Shown: piece by piece, positions 22,274 to 35,000 of the stretch | Position numbering within the stretch: the stretch's first letter is position 1 | Layout: every line of letters starts with the position of its first letter | Origin: Gymnorhina tibicen | Taxonomy: Eukaryota; Chordata; Aves; Passeriformes; Artamidae | Length of the DNA: 64,000 nt | Assembly (NCBI GenBank): GCA_013399875.1 | Contig: VXAZ01002109.1 | Span: 1,423,901 to 1,487,900, forward strand | Direction of reading: 5' to 3' | Program-made: the position numbers and the translations under genes | The notes under the pieces: generated by a model | Told to the model about the DNA's origin: nothing | The model's database searches: none | Seen by the model: the letters and a program-made list of their open reading frames with translations, nothing else

Positions 22274-25224
22274 AAATAGATTGAACATGTGTTTTTAAAA
22301 ATACTTGCAATTTTGACTTTTCAGTTTTGTGTTATAAATAATTCATTAATTGTAACAGTGACTAGTGAGAACTAAATTAACTGCCTAATGGCAGAAAGTC
22401 GACTCTGTAACTGGCCACATGTTTGAATTTTGCAAGTATCCCAGTCTTCTGCTGAGATTAGTAAAATCCTTTATAGCAAAAACCATCGACAAACCGTGAA
22501 GGATACTAAAGTGTGCAAGAGCAAAATGGTGAAGTCCCAGTGAGAAAACAATGCTCACTGAAGTGAAATCCTGAAGAGCAGGAAAAGTAAGCACTTGTTC
22601 TTTATCTATTACGAGTAATTTACAATAATAACTTTTAATTGCTTCTTTTAGATAGGATAAAAATGCTTAGTTGTAAAATACCATGTGATGATATGACACA
22701 TAGTGGAAATTATGAGGCAACATTGTGTCCATTCAGTTTGATGGTACTGACAGATGCCGTGTGAGTTTTTTAATTTATAATCCTGATTTTGACATTTCCA
22801 GGTACTGCCATTGATTACTGATATTTTGATTTGCCCCTGAGATGCTATTTAACAGCACAGACAGTCTTGTTTGAGATAGTGTTCAGGTGTAGATATCACA
22901 GATACCAACTTGCATGTTCAGGGACAAAACTATTATTCTGTGAAGTCTGACAAATTATCAGAATATTCTGTCATGGTGTCCACAGAAGCTTAGCTTGAAA
23001 TACTGAAAACTATGATCTTTTTGATGATTACATGCTGAAGTCAAACTGAAGCACTTGACCAGTGTGTGTCCAGGAGAGTTCAAAACCAGCTTAAAAATAG
23101 TCCTCTTATTCTAATGCAAAAAACCAAAAAAAAAAAACTCCAAAAAACCATAGAAGATCAAATACTACTTAGAGAATTATTCCTTTTCCCCCCTTCTTCT
23201 TCTTCTGCTTCACAGATTTCCTTTCAGTAAAACAGACAAAGATTTTATGTCCAATTTTTAAATGAAAAGAGGTAACTATGTTTTTAACATAGTTTAATTT
23301 TCATGCTCAAATGTTGCTTTCTACTGCATTTGAAAACATTTTCGGTGTCCAAATTTAGATCTTAGGAGTTTTATAAGATGCTCTTGAAATCCTTTCTTGA
23401 ATACTATCTGTGTCATCTTAGGCTGTGACCAGCATAAATCAATGAGATGAAAACTGTGTTGTGACTAAGCAGAAAAAGTCGATCTTAGCAAATGATTTGC
23501 ACTGAAATAGCAGCCCATCAGTCTTGTAGGAAAAAAAAAAAAAGAAATGTGAGCAAGCTGATTAGTATTTGCTAGTTAGGATGTTTCAGAGTACGTTATT
23601 GTCAAGGCAGCCTTTATCATTGCCTGGCATCATTCCAAGCATAATGTCCATTCCACCAAACCCTGAATGTTTGTTGATCCCGTGGCACTTTGGAAATCAG
23701 CAGGGGATGATCACTGCGCTTTCATGTGCAAACGCCAGTATCCATGACAAATCCTAGCTCAGATGTTTTCCTGTACCCTCTAGTCCTAAGGGATATCCTA
23801 CAGTGCTATGAAGTATTTCAGTGCAAGAAAAATGGTTTGCTGATATTCACAGGTATTACATCTGCACATTTCTAAAGGTGTTGAAAAACTGAGAGGATAT
23901 AAAATCCCAGATACTAAACTGGCTTGAGAGTGGAAGTGATATCTTGGAAAATGACTGAGAAAATTGAAAAACGCCAGTCTGTATACAGTAATTTTAGGGA
24001 AAGAAAACACTTTATATTGAATATGAAAGGACCTTTAAATCTCTCCAAGAAAGAACCAGTTAAATAAAATACACTCAGATGAGGAAAAAAAGCAGACATT
24101 CCTAACAATGGAGGAAGTAGCAGCAATCAGAACATACAAAAGTGATGGATTTACTGAATCTCCTGAATTTTTCACGGTAAGACTGAGCACCTTTCTCATC
24201 AATAGCACTGAGGGAGCATCTGGTTGAATTATAAGAGTCTGTGAAACGCATGAAGTCACAGCATAAAATAACACTTTGCCTTTAAGCTGTAGGTCTTTGT
24301 TTACCTGCAGATTTCCTGGTGACTGAAACAAAAGAGGAAATAAAACCAGAATAAACCAAATGTTAACCAAAGAAGATGAACAAAATAAATTGGTCCTAGC
24401 ACAGTAGTTAGAAGAACTGCTAAAAACAGTGAAGTAAAACAAATGGGCAAATTATGTTCTCGGATACCTACACATTCAGATATACCAGTGTAAACACGTC
24501 TATGTGAACAGATGTATTTACAGCCCTACAAAGAAAAGTGTTACTTGCAAGGCCACTTAATTAGGAACAACTATTTTAATGTAAAGAAGGAAAGAACTGC
24601 AGCAAAAGAAAGCATAAAAGCAAAGAGGTAGACCTAAGTAATTCTAGCTCTTTGGTGGAGTGAAAATGTAACTTCTGAAGCAGAAAATACCTTAATTCTG
24701 CATTTCTTTTTTTCATAGAAAATTATTGCTTGTTTTCATAATTAGTGTTTGGCATCTTTCAGAGGGTGTTTTCTGAACGTGATACTTGTCAGCAGGAAAT
24801 AGTTATGACTGAGATCTGGGCAGCAGGGTAACTTGTGCAGTCCTGTGCCCAAATGACTGAACTGGTTATCAGTGGGGCACTACTGTGGCCATCAATGCCA
24901 AAAGGCCCTTGCCAGTGCTGTTTAGGGAGCTGGGTGCAAAGGGAGCTTTGGAAAAGGAAAATCCTTTCCTTTTTTTGTTCTCCATCAAGAGAGGCTGACT
25001 CCAACCCGAGGAGTCCCACCCTTCTTGGAGAGTGCAGACTGCCACTGCCCAGCTTGTCAGGTTTCCAAACTTTACGCCTTGCCGGGGCCAATCAGCTGCC
25101 ATCATCACTGCTGCTGGAATCACTAGCTACAAGGAAAGATGAAGGCCTCTCCCAAGAAAGATTCTATGAGGAACTGCAGGCAAGATTATTTTCTAATTAT
25201 TTTGGAAGCAATAGTCTGCAAAAA

Positions 25225-25230
25225 TTTATT
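25225..25230 (-). terminator. Candidate poly(A) signal AATAAA of the ARSH-like gene
   Basis: AATAAA on the minus strand about 440 nt past the stop codon is the first canonical signal seen downstream. Cleavage would be expected a few tens of bases further left. Sequence evidence only. Confidence 0.45.
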
Positions 25231-25671
25231 ATAGGGTCACCTTATGCATTGCCAGGATAACAAAAGGATAGGGAGATAAGGATAACAAAATTAAGGGAGA
25301 CCTCAGTCCAGGAGTCACTCAGAAATTCAGCACAAAAACCCAAAGCAAAGCTTCTGAATATACATTCAGAATCATCAAAACATAAGTTATATCATTACTT
25401 GTACAGCTCTAATCTTGGCCTGCTTCAGTGAATTTGAGCTATTCATTCAGTTGTCAGCAGATGCAAGTTAAAACATGGTCTTCAGATCATTCTATCTTGA
25501 TCCCTCCCTGAGACTGTCCAGTTTAAAGATATCTTTACTAAATTCTGTGCCATTCACTGGAATATTTTATAAAGGCTCAGTTTAGAGAAACAAATGACCC
25601 ATGGATCAACATCCCCAAAGGAAACACTCTTAATCTAAATACATTTTTGAGAAAGTATCAGATTCTATCCT

Positions 25672-26042
25672 TTATAGGTCAACAAGTTTATTATCACCTT
25701 CCTTATCACACCAACAGAACGGGAATGTCCCACAGCACGGCTGCAGCCATGGCTTCCACACCACGTTGGACACGGAGAGTTGCTCTGGGACTGGAGTCAG
25801 TGTCCTGCGATGCTCCTCTATGGCTCTGCCAATCTTCCTTATGACAGTGCCAAAGAGGGGCTGTGTGTCAGCCGAGAGAGGTTTGGCTTCAGAGGGGTCT
25901 TGCGAGAGCTCAAACAGCAGTGGAGGCTCATGATGGGTCACGCCTTCCCCAGAGCATGGGCAAAATCCTCTATCATAACAAGCCCCAGCTCTGGGAGGAC
26001 TGAAGTTGGGAGTCACATAATGAGCCTTCCAAACAGCTCCAG
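25672..26042 (-). CDS. ARSH: ARSH-like terminal coding exon 10
   Basis: The exon begins after CTTTCCTGCCAG and encodes [10 protein letters not shown], the Cys-rich [24 protein letters not shown] and [17 protein letters not shown]. It stops at TAA. The conserved C-terminal cysteines form disulfides in related sulfatases. Confidence 0.95.
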
Positions 26043-29000
26043 CTGGCAGGAAAGAAAGAATCACAGAAGGCTGGTTATAACACCGTCAGTTACCACAAGG
26101 AAGAGTGAATGTTTTTCTAGAGTTCATTTCTGTATGCACATCAGCTCTACACTTATTAGTTAATGTAGTATTGCAGTTTCTCCTGGTGCTGTACAGTACA
26201 GGCGGTGCTAGTAAGTTCTTTACCACGTTAACACCTGGAACTACTTGGAAAGATGCAATCCCAGAGCAAAATGTGTTAGAACAATGTGCCCTCCTGTAGA
26301 CTGAATGTAATTGGAAAGAAGCTCTGTACTCACTGTCCTTCTGGTGCCACCGCACAGCATGGAGGTGAACGCCACAGTAGTGGAACAGGAACTCGTGCTC
26401 CGAGTGCGCCACCATTCCTCGCAGTAAAGGCAGCAGGTCCCGGCCATCGATCACCCTAGCAGGAAAAACAGACACCACAGGGCTGAGGTGAGCTGGACAG
26501 GACTGTGCTTCTTCTGCACACCTCTTGCTGGAACTGGCAGCTCTGGACAAGAAAGAAGATTGCAGGAGATGGCAGATAGGGGCTGAATCTCAAATGTAGA
26601 CAAGAGGTGACTGAGCTCCTAGACATTGATGTGTCTAGAAAAGCAGCAGGACTGAAAAAGAAAACATCAAACTCTTAGAATGTGTTTCCAAGCTAGATTT
26701 TCCATAGTTTTGGGAAAGAAGGAGGAATAAAGATACTTTTGTTTGTACCTGTCCTGAGGCACTGTCCCTCCAGCCAAATGAACTAATGTAGGATAAATAT
26801 CCATAAGGCTTGTAGGTTCATCAATAACTGTGCCTGCAGGCAACACTCCTGGCCATCTAAATATTCCTGGGACACGGATTCCTCCTTCCCAGCCTCCCAT
26901 AGCTTTTCCACCTTTCATTAAAAAAAAAATTAAGATAAGTTTGATTTAAAATAAAGAGAAATTTTATATAAATTTTACTGTATAATCATGTTACCTTGGT
27001 GAGCCTTTTTTGCTCTTTTGTTTTTGCTGCTGAGCTCCTACTGAGCATCAGTGAAAGTATATTCACTAGACCAGCCCCCCAACAATTTGAGAATTCATGC
27101 TTATAAGGGACACCTGCCCAAGTTAGAATTTACTACATTGTTACATACCTAATTAGAAGGAGACATATTTGCTTCTTGGTAATAAACCAGTGTTAGTCCT
27201 TCAGTGTACAATCTTATCTAAGCCTTAGGGGTGTCCTGAGTTCTTTACTAGTTGTTGCTGGGTTGTCACTGTCCCTGACAGCTCTTACCTTTGTATATTC
27301 CATTCCAGCCACCCAGCTGCCTTTTGCCTTCTTGTCTTTCCAGCCATCCACCATGATCTGAGGCAAAGTAAACTAGTGTAGTATCTTTCAAGCCTTCCTT
27401 GTCAATAGCATCTAGAACCTGGCCTGTAAACACAAGAATATGTGCATATTAAAAAGCAAAAATATCCCTCATACTACATAAATTTTAACCTCTGACTTGT
27501 AAACATTTACCAGTGTAATTTCTTACCTATGTAAGGCCAGTCATTGTTTAATATTTTTTAAGATTGATATTTGTAGTTATTATTTCATTGTCTCTCAAAG
27601 CACAGAAAATTTGTGATGTGTTGTATCCACTTTATTATTGGTATTTTAACAAGGAGTGCAAGAACCACAGTCACAGACAAGAAGCCTGTATTGTCAAGGG
27701 CAAAAACTACCAAGTACTGTAAAAATATGTACAGAAATTATGATCTAAGGCCCCCAAAAGTTAGTGTCTACATGAGTGGTGGCCATCATGAAATATATGG
27801 AAAAAACATAAGGTTACCCTTATCTTATATTTTCTAGACCACAGTTAGGATTTGCATTATCTTACTGCATGGATATAATATGCATTAATAACAAAGTTCC
27901 TTTAAATTTAAAAGTCATTCTTGAGCTGTTTCTGATGTCCTTAATTATATTTGTGGTGTGCAAATGTTTGACAGTTAGGTTTGAAACAAAATTTTCCCTG
28001 TATGACTCTTCTCTCTTTTGCATATGTGGGTTCTTTTTGTCCATCATGACTGAATGATAAATAATTCTCCTTCCCCTCCAGAAAAACAGGCTGAAAAATA
28101 ACATGAATCTTATCGTGGGGGGCATAAGTTAAGATTGATGAACATTTCTGGGTTTATGATTGTAGCTGAAAAATATTCAGTACTCTGCTTAATGCAGCAG
28201 CCACAAATAAATAGCCTGCTGGTTTTCATTTGGAATTAATTTACTTATTGATTTTATCACCTTCTGATGCATCCTACTTAGAAATGACCATAAGAGGCTG
28301 AGATGACCTGGTCTTTACTAATCATAGAAAATGAAATAATTATCACATATTTAGTAAGAAGAACAGGAGAGCTCCTTGACAGGAGCTAAGGGGACATGGT
28401 TAAAACTGGTAAACACTTGACCGAAAAAGAAGAGTGAACATTTGGCCCAAGACTGGAGAAAGTAAAAAACCAACACTATAAATCAACAGTGTTCACGCAA
28501 GGTTCACAGATGTTCGTGAAAAGCTTAGGATTTTTTTGTACTTGCTTTTAATTATCTTCCTTGTCCTTTTAACAACAACTTTTTATTTTGACCTAGGTAT
28601 TAGATAGTTGGAGACATTGTTATATGCTATGGTGACTTACCCACCATCCAGTCCATCTCCTCCACATTGTCTCCATATAAACCGTGTCTGCTTCTCCCAA
28701 GAAACTTCTCTGTGGTGAGGAGAGGGGTGTGGGAATGCAAAAAGGAAAGAAAGAGGAGGAATGGCTTGTGCTTATTTCTACAAAACAGAAATCAACACTG
28801 TTATTAGGGAGGAAGGTTCTCAATGCAGATCAGTTGTAATGAAAAATAGTATTGTTCTTGTATAGATATTTCAACAGTCCCTTCAGAAACACCTTACTTT
28901 GTAAGATATTATAACCCAGTGATTAGGATCTGTCTGACAGAATAATGTTGGGCCTTTACAAAATTATCCTTTTTCTACCCTGAATCATAGATAGAAAACT

Positions 29001-32000
29001 TCCAGGTTGAAGATCCACTTTCTGCTATTGCAAAGCACCACTGTGCCACTGAAGTGAAGGCAGCAGGTTCATCTCCTGCCACCTGTTACCCACTTATCAA
29101 TCCATATGATAAGGCTACATCACAGCTCTGCATCTGCTTCCCTGGCCCACACACACAGGGTGTTTCTGACATCACCCTATCCCCTAAAGCTGCAGTGTTG
29201 GTCTCATTGATAGGTATACATATTTCTTAAATATAGCCTACAAATATTCAATACAACCCATGGAAATGGGGAAATATTATCAGCTTTAGTGAAACTAGGA
29301 ATAAGGGGCATCCTTAAGAAGCAGCTGTTTTTTAAATTATATGATATAATTTTTGATAATATTTAAAATTAATAAAATAATAGTACTTCTACCTAATATT
29401 GTAAAAAATATAAAAACTTGTGAAGACATGAAACAGAAAGGTTTAAAAGTTTAAAAGTTGCAAAATGCGCAAGAACCAGGAAATTTGTGATCAAAGGAAG
29501 CCCACTTCACCTTTCAATAAATGAAATGGACTCTCGCAATACAAGGGACGTAGTTCTGTCTGTCACCATTGGCTGCTCAGTAATTCCATGGTTTCTCATC
29601 ATAATGCAGTTCCAGTACCGTACAAATCCATAACTTGAGAACCAGGATACGAAGAACAGGAGACTAAACCCAGCAAGGCAGGTCAGTGCTTTCCAGCGGA
29701 CTGAAATCAAGCCAGTCAGTCTTCCAAGAACAGCAGTGAGTGTAATGAGGCCAATCATTTGAGTGGAAAGCCAGAGTTTCCTTCTAAAGGCTCTGTCCAT
29801 CTCAGGTGTTTCCGTTGGCTGACAGTCACTTATTAGTGTAAAAGGCATCCCATAGAAATAGTCAAACCCATGTTTTAAAGGGTGATGGCAATGGTCATTG
29901 CGGGATTCACAGTTAACACCTTGATGCCACTTCCCTGAAAATAGAGATTATTAAAATATAAAGAGATAATAATTTAAAAGAATGGAGTTTTCCTTATACA
30001 AAACATTTCTCAAGAAATGGTTGGTTGTTTTCTGCTTGTGACGACTTCTTCATCCTACACAGAAATATACCAAGTATGTAGTTATATAAGGGGATTGATG
30101 AAAGTAAACCTCTACAATTTATAAATTTTCAACACGTTTATTGGTGCTCTGTACATATATTCATGCCCTGTACCTTTGGGTACTACAAAAAAAATGTACT
30201 ACAAAGGCAACTAGAAACTGAGAAAAATACAGAACTGAGCGAAAATGTACAGCCTTCCTGGTGACCTGTCAAGTATCAAACAGGAGGAGGCTGTCCTTTT
30301 GTAAGCATCGGGCAAAATAACCTTGTTCTGTTGTCTCTTTACCTTCAAAGTGCTATGCAGATTTGTTCCTGGAAGGTTTTGAAGTGCTTGATGTCAGGAC
30401 TATGGCAGCACTCAGTGTTGGTGCCAGACTGATAAGGGGAGATATGGCTAGAGTAGCCAAACTGGCAGCTCAGGTGACTGTTTGCCTGACAAACCACTGG
30501 ATCCAGAAAAACTTGAGCTCAGGAGACCAGGATTTCTCATGAAGCGGTACATTTGCAAGTAACTTTGATGATCATTATATCTCCATATGCTGAATGAGAA
30601 TAAAAGACTGTTTCATAAAGATTTTTGCCATTTTTTTGTGTTTAATCAAGTTTTTGAAAGTCAAAGCCTTTTTCTTTTAAATACTGAGTCTTCGTATATC
30701 AGAAGGAACATCTCTTGACCTTTAGCCACACAATTTGTTCTTTATTATCAACATACCAACTATTATGATGAATGGCACATCAAAACCATGCTTTTGCTTC
30801 CCCTCCAATCTATTCAAACAGACTGGTTAGACACTTACATGGTGACATAGCAAGCTGGCTCATTTGATTGAAACACTGAGGTTTGTGAATGTCTAAATCA
30901 AGTGAACAAAATCTACCACTCATCAAAGGTTTTAATTGCATTTTATGCAGATTTTGGATGCCAGATCAAAATGGACATTAAGAATTTTACTCGAAGACTA
31001 ATTTGAAACTAATTCTTATTTTGGAGAGAGGAACTGCGCACGTACAGGATGATGTTATCCTCAACAAATGGTTTGCTATATTACCAGTACGTATACTAGC
31101 AGCCAACCCTGAGCAGGTTTCAATAGAATTGCAGTGCCTTGCAATAGGAGCAGAAAAACTGCCTCAGAGGAGAAAAATTACTGCTTCTCAGCTGTGAATA
31201 CAAAGAAAGAATGCAAGTTCTATTGTAGGTGGATGAATTGCTTTCAGGTAAAATCTCTACTCAGTTTACCTCCTGACATATTTAGAGCCAGCTGTAGAAT
31301 GAAACAGGTTTGTAATCAATACATAGATGCATTGGTCATAAATACAGGTGCAGCTAAAGTATTCTTGGAATTCAGGAATTCAACACCTAAATCTCCAGCT
31401 GAGGTCGATAAAGGTTTCTGACATGCTAGAAAAGAATCAAACCTCCAGAAGCTAAACTAAGTGTATAATTAAGATAAATTAATCTCTGAGGGCATTAGTT
31501 ATACAGCATTGGTTTTCTAACTACAAAGTACCTTCAAAGCATTTCCCAACAAAAATCTCATTATCACCTCAAGCTGCAGGTTATTAATAGGATTTAACTT
31601 TGCAATTAAACTGGTTGTGCTCAGGGCAAAACAATCACAAACAATTCAGGTGAGACTACTTAGTGCTCATTCAGCTGTAGTGGCATGGGTAGAGGTTGTG
31701 TTAAGATTTTTTGCTTCATGACTTGAATGTAAAGTTCTTGTGGGTTTGTGTGTGTCACTTATCATTGGTGCTTTCCATCACCCCCATGGTGCAATTAATC
31801 AGTATCTGTCAATCTGGTTAATCTAAGTGATGCTTTTGGCATCTGTAGTGTCATTTTAGCTGAGATGCCCACAGGGAAAATGCCTCCCTATTTTCCATCT
31901 AGGAGGCAAGCAGCGTGACTCTGCTGCAGGGCAATTCCCTGGGGAGAGCAGAGACAAGTGTGATTGTTTTGCTAGTGATAACATGCTGAAACCAAGATGA

Positions 32001-35000
32001 AGCATGCATGGTCTGTTTTATGAGCTGATTAAAACAACTAAAATAATATCACTACAAAACTAACAGGAGATGGAGCTTCAGTAAGGCAGAATTTAAATTG
32101 CTTGGAAGGCTTCTTTAGTTTTGTCCTGAGTGGTTTCGATTTGTTGAATGAATACAAATCTATTTCTGCAGGAGCTTTTATTAATACATTCAGTTGGTTT
32201 GTGCAGCTAATATTTTTATGTGTCAGATACAGATTTTGGATTTTGACGTTTTACATGCTCAGAGGAGGTAGGGCAAATAGCTGAAAAATCAGCCAGGAAT
32301 GTTTGTGCTTTATCAGCCTGTGGAACTATGTGATGCATCTAAGATAAATAATTACTTGAAACAAGATCATGACCAGAAGTTACAACTGTAAAAAAAATAA
32401 TAGTCCTATAAAATATAAAGTAAAGTGAAATTCACATTGATGCTGAAGAAGGCAGTGTTTTTGGGCTGTACTGAAATCTTGGTGAACTACAGTGGCATGC
32501 TGTGACCGAAGAAAAAATAATGCCTTTGTTTCTGTTTCTGAAAGGGCCAATCTTGTGACACTATTAACTGCCTCTAATGTTTTAAGTAGCAGCTGTTCCC
32601 TTTTGTGTGACTCTGCTCTGAACTGTGTAAAACATCATCATGCATATTTAAATGGAACTCATATTTTGACTTTTTTTAAAATGAAATAGTATTGGAATAA
32701 GTATCTTATACCTGGTACAATAATATTCAGAAATTAATAATATTTTCTGTTACGTATTTTAACAACCACGGCTGTGCTTGAAAGTGGGTCAACGGTAAAG
32801 ATTGTCCTCTTCATCATATGCTTGTTCTTTTAAGAGATGTACTTTTTGGCCAGAGTTTCTTTCTACATATTATTCTTAATCAGGAAATAAAAATATTACA
32901 ACTGAAGTATGAGCAGTTACTAACTGAAACAAATAGTTTGAGTGAGATGTGCAGGTAAAACACATTCAAGAACATCTTTGGGAGAGGGGTGCTGCCATAC
33001 CTATCAATCCTGTGCTGTAGCCTTGCTGCTGCAGTATTTTGGCAAAAGTGGTTTCATTTGGAGGAAGCCCTCCTGAGCCGGCATTCCAAAAAATAACACG
33101 GTAATCGTTTATAGCAGCCATCCCTAAAAATACAATAAAAAACAATCTGAATAGGTATAAATGGTTGAGTACTTTTATCCAACATTCTTTTTTGTTTCCT
33201 ATTTTCATTGAAATGATAGTGTTAAACATTTATCCTAATGCTGTTTGTTTGGGAAAATGAATGTAAGACCCTGGACAAGATTAAGAAAGAGTTCGGACTC
33301 TCCATCGTACCTATTCCTTCTTCTTTGTATCTCACACTGAGACCTTTCTTTTCTTTAATTTCATTTCATTTGGAATGACACGGTTGTATAGGAGATTTTA
33401 CATGTCACAATGGCACCTAGGCTGTACGAAAGGCACCTGCTTAGTGTGACTGTGAGGGCAGGGAGGAGCACAGGGAGACTTCAGCCCTCTCTCAGTCTCA
33501 AACTCCAGCTCACTGAAAGCTGCCAGGGAACTCAGGATTTCTTTGCACAGTGGCATGGCTGGTATCTGATCTCTGAGCCCCACAGAGTAGCTATCTTCTC
33601 TTCACCTGCAGGTTTACACCCTACCATTTAGCATTTTATACTGGCATAACCCCATCATACAGCACTATGTAAAGTTCAATCTGTCATTTAGCGTTGAACA
33701 TCTCTGGCCCTGTTGTTACAGCGGGAAATGGTCTGTACGAGCCCATGTGCGTTTTCAAACTACCAGTCTCAGTGGGAGCTGTCATGATAAAAGTAGGATG
33801 ACATATCAGCTTCAAAATGCCTTGGGAATGAAGGCTCCAAAGATAATTTGCAATAGAACAAGCATGGGAGGGTTGCTGTTAGAAACAAGTAGAGCTATTT
33901 GTTTTTCATACCTCTTCATCTCAGGGATGCAGTTTGACAGGATAGTGTTTTTTCTTCAAGAACACAACTGGGAAAAATAATATTGCTGTCAAACTGTTAT
34001 CTCCTAAGACAGATTAATTTTGACAGATAAGTAAAGAAGCTTTCCCATGAATAACTCGTTCTGCACCTTGACTGGAGGGAATGGACACACATCTGCACAG
34101 ATCTACTCTGCTCCCTGCAGGGCTGAGCTGCCTCTGACATCTGATGAAGAGTCACCTGTGACAGAAATTTATTTAACTAGTGCTTTGTAAGTGTGTTGTT
34201 ACTGTTATTCATGTTTTGTGTAATGACTTTTTTGAATGTAACAGTTTGCTCTAACTCCATTCTGAATGCAATCTGTACAACAGAGCTTCAAAACATAATC
34301 TAAACTGTGAGTTGGGGAAGACCAAGATGCTCTGCAGAGCTGGTTCTTCTCTGCTCCGCTTGCCGCCAGATCGGTTCACTGTACCCCACAAATACAGATG
34401 CCATGTCCTATGTGCATCCCAGTGCGGGGTGGCAGTCTGTGACTCCCCTGCTATTTGCACACCCTCATTTCTTCTGTGCCCAGTGTATGACATTGTTCTC
34501 TCCAGTAATAAAGCAATGTTTAAAGGCTGCGTGGCTTTGCAAGGCAAACCTGATCGGAGGGGATATCTGCCAGTGAGGAAAGCTGCTCTGCTGGGGGTGC
34601 AAAGTGGAGCTGCAGCAATGTGTTGGGTCAGCTTCACTCCTTCCTTTGCCAGGCGGTCAATGTTCGGGGTCCTAAAAATGCAACCAATGTCACCAGATAT
34701 CATTCAGAGAGTCTTTCAAGGGAATAAGAAATTATATACTTCTCTTTATTTTTGGAAGTCTCTTCTATTTGAAGATGGCCAGGAAATATTTTTTTTTAAT
34801 TTATTGTAATTTTCTCAAATGATGGGGAAATATTTCTCTTTTTCTTTCTTCATTAACAATCAGCATCTGGATTAATTTCAAGTCAACTGTTCCTTCTTTT
34901 TTCCATATCCTATGAAGTCTTGCAGAAACCACAGAATTGTAGAATGGTTTGGGCTGGAAGGGACCTTAAAGATTACAAAGTCAAAACCCACCTGCCATGA

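Larger units (their letters stand above)
13915..25224. other. Spacer between the two sulfatase genes
   Basis: About 11 kb of mostly AT-rich sequence. Apart from the A/C tract, homopolymer gap, GC-richer segment, LTR-like copy and exon-like segment listed separately, I see no coding region or RNA gene. Open frames at 15.4-15.7, 16.9-17.4 and 24.0-24.4 kb lack recognisable protein features. Confidence 0.6.

Noticed and set aside
24035..24442. 135-codon minus-strand ORF with hydrophobic stretches
   Set aside because: No family recognised, no convincing splice pair or repeat match, and composition typical of AT-rich spacer.
25780..26163. 127-codon plus-strand ORF
   Set aside because: It is antisense to the terminal exon of the ARSH-like gene.
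34307..34809. Plus-strand ORFs of 89 and 165 codons
   Set aside because: They are the shadow of the ARSH-like exon on the opposite strand and its flanking intron.
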